Shown: piece after piece, positions 35,168 to 43,930 of the stretch
Position numbering within the stretch: the first letter of the stretch is position 1
Layout of the letters: every line of letters begins with the position of its first letter
NCBI GenBank assembly: GCA_030704425.1
Contig: JAPDHM010000002.1
Span: 930,001 to 994,000, forward strand
Origin: Rhodobacteraceae bacterium IMCC1909
GTDB lineage: Bacteria; Pseudomonadota; Alphaproteobacteria; Rhodobacterales; Rhodobacteraceae
Direction: 5' to 3'
DNA: 64,000 nt
The notes under the pieces: generated by a model
The model's input: only the letters and a program-made list of their open reading frames with translations
Told to the model about the DNA's origin: nothing
Database searches by the model: none
Position numbers and translations under genes: made by a program

Positions 35168-38082
35168 TTTGACACCTTGATGACTGTGGCGCGCTGGTTG
35201 GTGCTCCATTCACCGTAGCGGGCCAGATGGTCATAATCGGACGTATCATCTGCTTTCAGCATCGCGCGCCGCGCGGCATAACCTTGTTCAGGAGATTGAT
35301 AGGCGCGGATTAATTTGGAAAAATCCGACCACACATCAGTCTCATCTATAGGTGCAGGCAGCTCACTGGGCGCATTATCAAGGCCGATATAGGTTGCTTC
35401 AGCCACTTTGAGCGGTCCCAATCCAGGAAATCCACCGCGCCGCAGGATCTCAACTTCCAGTAGGAGCTGTTTGTCAAAATGTAGTTGTTGTGCCGGGCTT
35501 GGCGGCTTGCCTGTTTTATAGTCGTAAATATGGGCGGTGCCATCGTTCAGGAGGTCAATCCGATCGGCCGTGCCTGCGAGGGTAAAATTGAGCTCTGGCA
35601 AATTAACGTCACCCTCAATTTCCGTCTTGGTAGAGAGGATGTGCGCCTGGCGCCTCATTTCATGTGTCACAAACCACTCAGCAAATCGAACCACTCGGGC
35701 CAGCCACATTCTGCGCGCGGCGGGCCAAGGCACGGTGCTTTGAAACCGCTCTTCTGCCAGTTCGAGGAGAGTGGCTTTGGCAGTCTCCGCATTTGTCCAG
35801 GGGCCGGTTTTCAAAAATGCTTCCAGAAGGTCATGAATAAGTGTGCCGCGCAGCGGGGCATCGGGAGATTTGGTCAACGGGTCTAGGCGCCGTAGGTTCA
35901 AGACGCGCTTGGCATAGATCGCATAGGGATCACGGATCAAGTGCTTGATGTCTGTGACGGCCAATTTTTCAGGCCGGGATGCCACCGGTGGCGCAACCGA
36001 AGGTCTGATGCTCAGCGGCGCAACTTGTGGCTTCTCCAGGGCTTCGATTTTTCCAAGCCACTCATAGCCTCGGGCGCGCATGTGATCCATCCAAGAGGTA
36101 TCATCTGGTTTCTCAAGCCCGTTCAACAGATTTTCAATGCGATTGAGCCAGCGGGAGGGCACGGTTTCTGCATCATCTGATCTTAAGGATCGGGTGAGCC
36201 AAACGGCTTTGGCGCCAATGGCCTGTTGAAAATCATGTGCTGACAAACCAATTCGGCGCTCAGGCAAAAGCAGACCGGCTTGCAGCCGCAAACTGCGGTT
36301 GAGCCAGGGATCTGGAGCAGGGGGCTCGGGCCAGGTGCCGTCATTTAATCCCGCAAGGATTACAAGATCAGCACTTTGCACGCGCGCCTCCAACGTGCCC
36401 CAAATTAGGATATTCGAATGCACATGATTTTGGTCGCGGGTTTGCCCAGCGTTCAAAACACCGCGCAAAATGGCGGTATAGTCTATGAGCTCTACATCTC
36501 CCGCGGCCGGGGCATATCTTGTGAGGTTCTCGATTTCGGTTTTCGTGTCGCGCCCGGGCGCTTGTTCCCACAGCTCGCCATCTTCTCCAGAAAGACCAGC
36601 GGACAGCCCCTCTGCAAGCTTGCGGTGGTGCGCGATCCAGTTTTCTAGCAGCTGCCGTCCTTGGGGCCATTGATCAAAGACGTTGGCGTTGATCCAATCC
36701 ACCCACGGACGGTAATTATCTTCTTTTTCTGCCCACTGTAAGAGCGCTTGCGCCGTGAGAAAGGCCGGACCGCTGCGCCGCAGATAAAGCTCGAGTTCGC
36801 GCGTGTTGCGCAGATGTTGGCCTCGTTCTGAACCAGAATGGGTGAGTGGATGTTTCAACAAAACCAATAGGGTTTCTGAGGTGAGTTGTGATTGTGCCAG
36901 ATCCGACACATGCAACAAAAACCGTCCCGGCGCAGTGAGGTTCAGGGGAATCCCAGCGCTGTCGTCTGGGATGATGTTCCATGCAGCCAGCGCTGTTGAT
37001 ATTCGCCGGGTCAAATTACGATCTGGGGTTATCACCGCAGCGGTTTGCCCCAATTCGGCGGCCTGTCGCAGTCGCAGCGCAATGGCCTTAGCCTCGACTC
37101 TTTGGTTTGGCGCTTCCAGCCAGGTGATGTCTTGCGTGGCTTGATCAAGCTCCGTCAGATGTGGCCCCTCTTGCCGCCAGTGATGAGTGACAGGAGCAGG
37201 GCGCAAAGCTAAGGACACCAGCCGATTGCGCGCGGCCGCCTGTGGTTCCGCTGCGGTCCAGGGGATGACGTGATCCGATGTGAGCTCCAAGGCATTTAGC
37301 AGGCGCGAAAATCGATATTGCGGATGATCTTCACTGGTTTTCGGATCAGACAGTTGCGCCCAAACTCGGCGCGGCATGTCGAAATCAAATCCTGGCAAGA
37401 CCACGGCGCCCTGCGGCAACCCAGCCACTGCTTTCATCAGATGAAAAGTCGTGCCGCGGGACCCGGTTGAGCCCGCCACCAAGATCGGATGATCTGGTGG
37501 GTTTTCTTGCCAGCGCTGGGTGAGGGCCAAAACACTGGCCCGCTGTCGGGCTTCCTCATCGGGGGTTTCGCCGCCTTCAAAATAGCGTTGTACGATAGAG
37601 ATAAATTGCAGAGCGCGTTCCCAATGACCTGAGAAATCGGAAATATCGAGGCCCTCAATGACGTCGGGGGGGATGCCTTCCCCCTGCATTTCATCCATTA
37701 AACCCGCCAGGCTATTGGCTAAATCAAAGACTGCGCTTGCGGGTGCCAGCCCTTCAACGCGTTGAATCAATTTGCGTACCAGCTGTGCAATTTCTAACCT
37801 GCGTTTCAAAGTTGGAACTGGCAATGGTAGATCTGTCAAAAGTGGGTCATGCGCTAAATCTGTGACCAAATGAAACTTTGGCATTAAGCGCGCTGGGCCT
37901 TGCAAAAATAGCTCGGCCAACCGTCGCTGCATGCGCCGCGTGTTGACATAGACCTCAAGCCGCGCCCAGTCTTCTGGAGCGGCCCCCTGCAACCGGGTGG
38001 TTAACCCCTCAAGCAATGTGTCGGGGAAGGCTTGACCGGCATAGGTGCCAAAAACCCGAAATTTTGGCCGATCCTCAAACAT
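35164..38082 (-). CDS. addB: Double-strand break repair nuclease subunit AddB
   Basis: Second subunit of the AddAB complex. 972 residues from ATG at 38082 (MFEDRPKFRVFG...), within an eight-base overlap with murU. N-terminal inactivated helicase part (TYAGQAFPDTLLEGL, VYVNTRRMQRRLAELFL, VAGSTGSRGTTFHLM), the middle LLVLLKHPLTHSG and WGTLEARVQSADLVILAGLNDGTWP, and a C-terminal RecB-like nuclease from about residue 700 with LRGTLIHDLLEAFL and IYDYKTGKPPSP, the catalytic D-x-K. It is typical of the alphaproteobacterial AddB type, which differs from Bacillus AddB. Confidence 0.94.
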   Translation of the reverse strand: MFEDRPKFRVFGTYAGQAFPDTLLEGLTTRLQGAAPEDWARLEVYVNTRRMQRRLAELFLQGPARLMPKFHLVTDLAHDPLLTDLPLPVPTLKRRLEIAQLVRKLIQRVEGLAPASAVFDLANSLAGLMDEMQGEGIPPDVIEGLDISDFSGHWERALQFISIVQRYFEGGETPDEEARQRASVLALTQRWQENPPDHPILVAGSTGSRGTTFHLMKAVAGLPQGAVVLPGFDFDMPRRVWAQLSDPKTSEDHPQYRFSRLLNALELTSDHVIPWTAAEPQAAARNRLVSLALRPAPVTHHWRQEGPHLTELDQATQDITWLEAPNQRVEAKAIALRLRQAAELGQTAAVITPDRNLTRRISTALAAWNIIPDDSAGIPLNLTAPGRFLLHVSDLAQSQLTSETLLVLLKHPLTHSGSERGQHLRNTRELELYLRRSGPAFLTAQALLQWAEKEDNYRPWVDWINANVFDQWPQGRQLLENWIAHHRKLAEGLSAGLSGEDGELWEQAPGRDTKTEIENLTRYAPAAGDVELIDYTAILRGVLNAGQTRDQNHVHSNILIWGTLEARVQSADLVILAGLNDGTWPEPPAPDPWLNRSLRLQAGLLLPERRIGLSAHDFQQAIGAKAVWLTRSLRSDDAETVPSRWLNRIENLLNGLEKPDDTSWMDHMRARGYEWLGKIEALEKPQVAPLSIRPSVAPPVASRPEKLAVTDIKHLIRDPYAIYAKRVLNLRRLDPLTKSPDAPLRGTLIHDLLEAFLKTGPWTNAETAKATLLELAEERFQSTVPWPAARRMWLARVVRFAEWFVTHEMRRQAHILSTKTEIEGDVNLPELNFTLAGTADRIDLLNDGTAHIYDYKTGKPPSPAQQLHFDKQLLLEVEILRRGGFPGLGPLKVAEATYIGLDNAPSELPAPIDETDVWSDFSKLIRAYQSPEQGYAARRAMLKADDTSDYDHLARYGEWSTNQRATVIKVSK

Positions 38083-38761
38083 GGTCGGTGCCCAGCAATT
38101 TCTCACCTAGGGCGATGTTCTCAGGCTTGCCGATGTCGCACCATTGCCCAGGATAGAGGCAGGCGCGTAGGGTATTCTTTGCCATTAACGCATCCCAAAT
38201 GATATTGAGCGAAAACTGGGGCTCACGAATATGTTGGATTGTCTCCAGCTGGATAATCTGAACGCCGAGATACACAAAATCCCCTCCTCGGGTCACTATT
38301 GCATCCTGGGAAATGGAGAAGTCCCCCGGTGCCGCGCGGCCGATGATTTGGTTTACGGGTGCACAGAGCAGTAATGCATCGCAGTCGTCTTGCCAATTTT
38401 GAAAGAGGTGAGCGAAAGGATTGGGGCCAGACCATACGGCGTCGCTGTTGCTGGTGAAAACTGCTGGCCCATCAAATAATGGGCTGGCATTTTTAAGCCC
38501 ACCGCCGGTGTCGAGAATATTGGGTTCATGCAGCACTTGAACAGGGCAATTTTCCAAATGCTTTGTGATCTTTTCGCCAAGATAATGGGTTTTGACCACG
38601 GTTTTGGTGATCCCGCCGGCCTTCGCGAGTGTTAATGTTCGATCAAGTAGGCTTGTCCCAGCCACGGTGATCAGCGGCTTTGGGAGATCAGCGGTGAGTG
38701 GCTGCATGCGACTGCCAAAACCGGCAGCAAATAGCATCAGCTCATGGGGCGGCTGGCGCAT
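38075..38761 (-). CDS. murU: N-acetylmuramate alpha-1-phosphate uridylyltransferase
   Basis: Nucleotidyltransferase that converts MurNAc-1-P to UDP-MurNAc in the fosfomycin-bypassing peptidoglycan recycling route. 228 residues from ATG at 38761. N-terminal FAAGFGSRMQPLTADLPKPLI is the NTP-binding signature GxGxRMxPLTxxxPKPL, followed by NILDTGGGLKNA and the metal-binding NSDAVW; C-terminal PGQWCDIGKPENIALGEKLL. Function is inferred from the family and from tight linkage to the sugar kinase amgK, with which it overlaps by 25 bases. It also overlaps addB by eight. Confidence 0.88.
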   Translation of the reverse strand: MRQPPHELMLFAAGFGSRMQPLTADLPKPLITVAGTSLLDRTLTLAKAGGITKTVVKTHYLGEKITKHLENCPVQVLHEPNILDTGGGLKNASPLFDGPAVFTSNSDAVWSGPNPFAHLFQNWQDDCDALLLCAPVNQIIGRAAPGDFSISQDAIVTRGGDFVYLGVQIIQLETIQHIREPQFSLNIIWDALMAKNTLRACLYPGQWCDIGKPENIALGEKLLGTDHV

Positions 38762-39732
38762 TTTGCTCTCAATTCTGATTGTCGTTTTGGTGTGGGTTCG
38801 GGAAGGGATTGGCAGATGCGGAACAGATTGGACAGATGCGGATAGGACAAATCGCGCCAAAGGTTGTTCCAAACATGTGGCATCAATTTAAGGTAACCGG
38901 GCTTGCCATCTCTGAGACACAGCCGTGCAAATAGGGCAAGGACTCTGAGGTTACGCTGGGCGCTGAGGGTGGACAATGCATGGTGAAAATTATCAGAGCC
39001 CGCGTAGGTTTGGGCCAGCGCATCTTTCAGCCGCCGTTCAACGTCGGGATGTAAACTGCGCCGGGCATCGTGGATGAGCGAAGCGGCGTCATACAGCGGG
39101 TGGCCAAGTTGGGCATCTTGAAAGTCCAAGAGCCCAATTTGGGCCGGTCCGGATTGCTCGGGTCGATAGACGATATTTTGTGCATGGTAATCACGCAGAA
39201 CGAGAACGGGATGTGTCCAGTCAAGGCTATTCAATTGATTGATCAGTTCAGCTGTAATGGCCGCCGCGAGTTCCGGGCTGCAATACCATGGTAGGGTGAT
39301 CTCAATGGCCCGCGCCATATCTTGCGGAAAATAGGATCCGACATTCGGCGGTGGCGGCGTCTGGTGCAGTCGTTCGAGAGCTTCGAGGCACATTTTGTAT
39401 AGTGGGTATTCGAGCTCTGGGCTGGCAATGGCGACATCAAAAAGCAGCTGATCGCCAAAGTCCTCCAGGAGGATAAGCCCTAGATCGGGATTCGCGTCAT
39501 AAACCTCAGGGGAGGAAAGGCCACAGCCTTTCAGATACGCGGCAATGTTCAGAAAAGGCCTGATATCTTCCCCACTGGCAGGGTCGGCGTCCATCAATAT
39601 GGACAGGCCCTTTTGGGGGTGGCTCAGGCGTTCATATTTTCGATTGCCGGCATCTCCAGGCAATGGCGCGTGCTGCGCCATGCCCCAACCGGCGGCTTCT
39701 AGGAAGGCATGAATATCTGCGCTGCGGCTCAT
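38737..39732 (-). CDS. amgK: N-acetylmuramate/N-acetylglucosamine kinase AmgK
   Basis: Anomeric sugar kinase of the APH fold that makes MurNAc-1-P for MurU. 331 residues. Seen: GDAGNRKYERLSHPQKGLSILMDADP with ATP-binding residues near 25-50, LGLILLEDFGDQLLFD, the catalytic loop VLRDYHAQNIVYR near residue 195 (H-x-D type motif with D and N) and the metal-binding GLLDFQDAQLGHPLYDAASL. Together with murU and the transglycosylase MltA this supports a cell-wall recycling path. The start overlaps the end of a decayed short frame by ATGA. Confidence 0.88.
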   Translation of the reverse strand: MSRSADIHAFLEAAGWGMAQHAPLPGDAGNRKYERLSHPQKGLSILMDADPASGEDIRPFLNIAAYLKGCGLSSPEVYDANPDLGLILLEDFGDQLLFDVAIASPELEYPLYKMCLEALERLHQTPPPPNVGSYFPQDMARAIEITLPWYCSPELAAAITAELINQLNSLDWTHPVLVLRDYHAQNIVYRPEQSGPAQIGLLDFQDAQLGHPLYDAASLIHDARRSLHPDVERRLKDALAQTYAGSDNFHHALSTLSAQRNLRVLALFARLCLRDGKPGYLKLMPHVWNNLWRDLSYPHLSNLFRICQSLPEPTPKRQSELRAKCASRPMS

Positions 39733-39877
39733 GCCAACCTCTCCGCTGCTGCGGCTTTACATAGCTGAGCAACAGATCGCGCCGTTGAGCTGCTGTGCGT
39801 GGCTTTTGGTTGGGGGGGCAAGGGCGGAGCGTGCATGGGATTACAATACGGTGGGCACCCGCTGCTGCAAGCAAAAA
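39733..39877 (-). other. Unassigned gap with a decayed frame end before amgK
   Basis: No intact gene. A short minus-strand frame ends in AAAERLA and its TGA overlaps the amgK ATG (ATGA), the usual sign of a translationally coupled upstream gene. In related genomes the position before amgK is often taken by tsaE, the ATPase for tRNA threonylcarbamoyladenosine synthesis, but no P-loop or other TsaE sequence survives here. Calling it a tsaE remnant is inference. Confidence 0.3.
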
Positions 39878-41109
39878 TTAAGCTACTGATTGCTGATGGG
39901 TGACGATCGCCGGCTTATTGCTTGGTCCAAGTTCAATTAGCGTGTGACGATTGGCCAGCGGCGTACATTGCAGCTCGAACGGCCGGCCCTCTTTTGAAGA
40001 TAAAACCGCTTTCCACCGCTTTCGATCGCCACAGCCCAGGACCGTTGCGCGCATTCTTCCCAAGCGCCATGCGGTAACATCTGCTTTTGTCAAAGCGGAA
40101 GGCAGCCTGACAGTGACTTTTCCGCACTCTTTTTGTGTGCGAGTTCCGGCCAAATGGATTGAAATGCGGGGTTCGAGCATACATAAGCGCCAAGCCCATC
40201 AAAAATCACGTGAGGAGTGGTGACCGCATTGAATGCGTTTTCCAAAAGGCAGAGCTCCGCACGGGCTTCGCGGGCGTGCGCGGTTTCGGCACTGATGTCT
40301 TCGAGCAAAAACGCAATTGCCCCGTCCGGATGTGGTTTTCCCGAAACGCGATAGGTGACTCTGTCTCTTGGTTCCCAGACATTGCGGTAGCTCCCTTTTT
40401 CAGCGGCGGATTCGAGCTTGGCCACCTGGTCGCGCCAATCGTTATAATCTTTGGGTTCGGGCAAAAACCCTTTGCCGCGGAGTGTATCAAGGAAAGTGGC
40501 CAAATCGGGCTTTAAGCTGAGCGATTCAGAATCCAAACCGGTGATATCCAAAAGCGCGGGATTAAAGTGGATGAGCGTGCGCTTGCGGTCAAAAATGGCC
40601 AGGCCCGTTGAGAGCTGGGCAAAGGTCTTAGACATGGTTTTTATGAATTCGCGACGTGATGCCTCGGCGCGAACCTCACCGTCAACGGGGCTGGCGAACC
40701 AGAGGGTTTCATGATCCTGCAGTTGGGCGGTGATGTCGTACCAACAGATATTCCCCGCGCCGCTGTGTGCTTGTATCCGCCCTTCGGTTTGGCCTATTGA
40801 GAGCCAATGTTTGCAGGTAGCCACGAAATCTGATTCGCTGTTTTTAAACGCGTTATTTTCCCATGTGACTTGCCGATCATGGCTGGTAATCCAGATGGGG
40901 TGCGGATGCAGCTCGGCTGGATCGGGCCTGTGGTCATCTTAGCTGTCGGAGGGTGGGGTGTTGCTTCGGGGTGTGTGGTAAGCCCGCAAGGCCTGTGCCG
41001 CACCGCTTAGGTTGTCGCGCAGCAAGGCATAGCCTGACGACATGGCTATCAGTGTTGCAAGAAACACCAGGCCCTAGATCAGCAAATTTTGTTCTACGAT
41101 TCCCAACAC
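39878..41109 (-). pseudogene. Broken PAS-domain sensor protein
   Basis: Remnant of a membrane-anchored PAS-domain protein related to sensor kinases. The natural start is a GTG at 41109 with AAAGGG upstream, followed by a hydrophobic helix (LVFLATLIAMSSGYALL). In the same frame there are two nonsense codons, TAG at 41074-41076 (codon 12) and TAA at 40939-40941, after which PAS sequence goes on: HPHPIWITSHDRQVTWENNA, FAQLSTGLAIFDRKRTLIHF, YRVSGKPHPDGAIAFLLEDIS. Near 40130 the frame must shift to continue into VTVRLPSALTKADVTAWRLG and KEGRPFELQCTPLANRHTLIEL, ending at 39878. No histidine kinase core is present. Three lesions make it a pseudogene. Confidence 0.8.
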
Positions 41110-41165
41110 ATTAAAACCCTTTTGGGCGCAGTGTTGCGCAGGTGTCTTGATTCTGAATTAGTAGC

Positions 41166-42533
41166 TCATTCAATTTTTATCTGTTGATTTTCGCCAACTG
41201 GTTCGTCTTTGGCTTCCAGCTTGTGGCGCGGCCAGGTGCTGGTCACAATGGCCCCGCGAAGGGGATCTCTCTTTGTGCCATTGAAAAATTCCAAATCTGC
41301 GCCGGATCTTTCGAGGAGGGTTTTTGCGATAAACAATCCAAGCCCCATGCCGTCGTATCCGGGGCGGGCACCATGCGTTGCGGATCGATTGCGGCGGCGG
41401 ACAAAGGGATCGCCAATGCGATTGATGACCTGTGGCGCATATCCGCGACCATCGTCAGAAATTTTCACGGCCAAACTGTCCTTGCTCCAACGGATGTCCA
41501 CCCGCACCTGGGATTGGGAAAAATCCACTGCGTTTTGAATTAAATTGCGCAGGCCGTGGATCACCTCAGGTTTGCGGAAGGTTTGGGGTTGATCAGGATC
41601 GGTTTCAAGGTTGCTTTCAAAGGCGAAGGTGACGGTCTTTCCACGGTCACGGTGCGGCTCTGCGGCCTCTCGAACAAGAGCAGACCACAGCGTGGTACGC
41701 AGATGCAGATCTTCTTTTCCCGCGCGCCCCATGGACCGGAGAATGGCGCCACAACGCTCAGCCTGTTCTCGGATAAGCTGGGCGTCGGCATGCAGGGGTT
41801 CCGTATCTTTCAATTCTTCCATCAGTTCAGCGCTGACCAATTTTATCGTTGCGAGGGGCGTGCCCAACTCATGGGCCGTGGCTGCCACAACGCCGCCCAG
41901 GTCAGTTAGTTTTTGCTCCCGCGCCAGGGCCATCTGCGTGGCCAGAAGGGCCTCTGACATCGAGGTCATCTCTGTGGTCACGCGCCGGGTATAGATTGAG
42001 ATAAAAATGATGCCTGTGACAATGGCCACCCAAAATCCGAAAACAAACACCAAAGGCATTTCAAGTAGCCCTCCATTCGCAGTGCGTAGGGGCAGGTGAA
42101 TCAATGCAACGGTGGTGGTCATGACCACCGCACAAAAGGCCAAAAGAAGTGTTGAGCGGGTGGGAAGAACCGTGGCGGCGATGGTGACGGGGGCCAGAAT
42201 GAGAAGGGCAAAGGGATTGTTGAGCCCGCCCGTGAAAGCCAAAAGCAACGAGAGTTGCAGCGTGTCGAACAGCAAGGTTAAAACCGTTTCCGCTTCAGAC
42301 AGACGACGATTGTCGGGGAAGATGAGAGCCGCAAAAATATTGGCGAGGATCGACAGGCCAATCACCGCGGCGCAGGGGCCTATGGCCAAGGAGAGGCCAT
42401 AAAGCTCGCTCCCAACACCCAGCGCCAATATTTGCCCGGTGATCGCCACCCAACGTACGGTCACCAATGTGCGCAAGCGCATCCAGTTGCTGCGGGCATT
42501 TTGGTCAATATAGCCTATTCTGGACTGTGACAT
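41166..42533 (-). CDS. regB: Redox-responsive sensor histidine kinase RegB (PrrB/ActS)
   Basis: Membrane kinase that senses the redox state of the quinone pool and phosphorylates RegA, controlling photosynthesis, carbon fixation and respiration genes in relatives. 455 residues from ATG at 42533 (AGGAAC upstream). Six hydrophobic helices in 25-180, the quinone-linked motif GGLNNPFALL at 102-111, phospho-acceptor H221 in AATAHELGTPLAT, the redox Cys C261 in REQAERCGAILRSMGRAGK, and ATPase boxes NLIQNAVDF, SDDGRGY, and GMGLGLFIAKTLLERSGA. All signature residues are intact. Divergent from senC across 78 bases. Confidence 0.96.
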   Translation of the reverse strand: MSQSRIGYIDQNARSNWMRLRTLVTVRWVAITGQILALGVGSELYGLSLAIGPCAAVIGLSILANIFAALIFPDNRRLSEAETVLTLLFDTLQLSLLLAFTGGLNNPFALLILAPVTIAATVLPTRSTLLLAFCAVVMTTTVALIHLPLRTANGGLLEMPLVFVFGFWVAIVTGIIFISIYTRRVTTEMTSMSEALLATQMALAREQKLTDLGGVVAATAHELGTPLATIKLVSAELMEELKDTEPLHADAQLIREQAERCGAILRSMGRAGKEDLHLRTTLWSALVREAAEPHRDRGKTVTFAFESNLETDPDQPQTFRKPEVIHGLRNLIQNAVDFSQSQVRVDIRWSKDSLAVKISDDGRGYAPQVINRIGDPFVRRRNRSATHGARPGYDGMGLGLFIAKTLLERSGADLEFFNGTKRDPLRGAIVTSTWPRHKLEAKDEPVGENQQIKIE

Positions 42534-42611
42534 TTTATGTTCCTGTGACGATCTGAGGCTGCACATTCAGAAGATATGTCATAGGAGTACCCCAGAAACG
42601 ATAAGGGGGCC

Positions 42612-43235
42612 ATGATGTCAGTGACGAAATTTGCAGCCTTTGCTGGTGCCGCGGTGGTTGTGACGCTGGCGGTCACGTTTGCGGTTACCCAGATCATGAT
42701 GCCAGCACAGCGATTTGAAGCGTGTATTGAAGGCTCTGTTGCAGGTGGCAGTATCGGTGGGCCGTTCGAGCTCATGGATCATAGGGGGCAAATGGTGACG
42801 GATGCCCAGGTGTTAGATCAACCGGCTTTGGTTTACTTTGGTTACACCTTTTGTCCGGATGTCTGCCCTATGGATGTGGCGCGCAATGTGGTGGCGGTTG
42901 AGATATTGGCCGATTCGGGTCTCACGGTGAAGCCGGTGTTCATAACAATCGATCCAGCTCGCGATACGGTTGAGTATTTGGCAGATTTTGTTGCCAATAA
43001 TCATCCCGAAATGCTGGGTTTGACTGGCACAGCAGAGCAGATTGCGAAAGCAGCCCGGGCTTATAAAGTTTATTACCGCAAACAACCGAGCCAAGATGAA
43101 GAGTATTACTTGATGGATCACTCAAGCTTTTCCTATCTGATGGTTCCAGGCTTCGGCTTTGTGGACTTCTTGCGCAGTGATCTTCCTCCAGAGGTGATTG
43201 CGGATCGTGTGGCTTGTGTGCTGAAGGCCTCTTGA
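42612..43235 (+). CDS. senC: SCO1/SenC copper-binding protein
   Basis: Copper chaperone for cytochrome oxidase assembly (SCO/PrrC), anchored to the membrane by one N-terminal helix (FAAFAGAAVVVTLAVTFAVT). 207 residues, thioredoxin fold with the copper ligands C81 and C85 in TFCPDVCPMD and H169 in LMDHSSFSYL. The position between regB and regA is the standard arrangement of the Reg/Prr cluster. Confidence 0.96.
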   Translation: MMSVTKFAAFAGAAVVVTLAVTFAVTQIMMPAQRFEACIEGSVAGGSIGGPFELMDHRGQMVTDAQVLDQPALVYFGYTFCPDVCPMDVARNVVAVEILADSGLTVKPVFITIDPARDTVEYLADFVANNHPEMLGLTGTAEQIAKAARAYKVYYRKQPSQDEEYYLMDHSSFSYLMVPGFGFVDFLRSDLPPEVIADRVACVLKAS

Positions 43236-43291
43236 TACTAGCCATATTCGAACCATCTTGTTAACTTAGAGAAAATCGGAAGGATCAGATC

Positions 43292-43843
43292 ATGGCAAAT
43301 GAGCCGCTAGACATCGGTGAAGATAAATCTTTGCTTTTGGTGGATGATGATGAGCCGTTTCTAAAGCGTTTGGCAAAAGCGATGGAAAAACGCGGATTTT
43401 CGGTTGAGCAAGCTGGATCAGTGGCCGCTGGTCGGGCGATTGCGACGGCGCGTCCTCCGGCCTTTGCGGTTGTGGATTTGCGGCTGGAAGATGGCAACGG
43501 TCTGGATGTTGTGGAAGTGCTGCGCGCGAAGCGTCCCGATTGCCGGGTTGTGGTTCTGACCGGATATGGGGCGATTGCAACGGCGGTTGCGGCTGTAAAG
43601 ATCGGAGCGACGGATTATCTGTCAAAGCCGGCCGATGCCAAAGATATTACAAATGCGCTTCTGGCCACTGGGGATGAATTGCCGCCGCCCCCTGAGAACC
43701 CAATGTCTGCGGATCGTGTGCGTTGGGAGCATATTCAGCGGGTTTTTGAGCTTTGTGATCGCAACGTGAGCGAAACGGCGCGGCGCCTGTCTATGCACCG
43801 TCGGACTTTGCAGCGTATTTTGGCCAAACGCAGCCCGCGATAG
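43292..43843 (+). CDS. regA: Redox response regulator RegA (PrrA/ActR)
   Basis: Response regulator partner of RegB. 183 residues: receiver domain with acidic VDDDE near 18-21, phosphorylated D62 in VVDLRLEDGNGLDV, and K at the TDYLSKPAD motif; then a short linker with four prolines (PPPP) and a Fis-type helix-turn-helix in the last 40 residues (ETARRLSMHRRTLQRILAK). The length and proline linker match RegA. Spaced 56 bases from senC. Confidence 0.97.
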   Translation: MANEPLDIGEDKSLLLVDDDEPFLKRLAKAMEKRGFSVEQAGSVAAGRAIATARPPAFAVVDLRLEDGNGLDVVEVLRAKRPDCRVVVLTGYGAIATAVAAVKIGATDYLSKPADAKDITNALLATGDELPPPPENPMSADRVRWEHIQRVFELCDRNVSETARRLSMHRRTLQRILAKRSPR

Positions 43844-43881
43844 TGGTGCTACGGGCCATCCTTGAAATATAAACTGCGATC

Positions 43882-43911
43882 AAAAAACAGCCCGGCGGTT
43901 AAAGCCGGGCT
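43882..43911 (-). terminator. Intrinsic terminator after ahcY
   Basis: Stem AGCCCGGC/GCCGGGCT with a 7-base loop. On the minus strand it is followed by GTTTTTT, so it ends ahcY transcription. On the plus strand it is followed by GGATTTT and may weakly terminate regA. Confidence 0.8.
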
Positions 43912-43930
43912 GGATTTTGGATTGGTTGTT

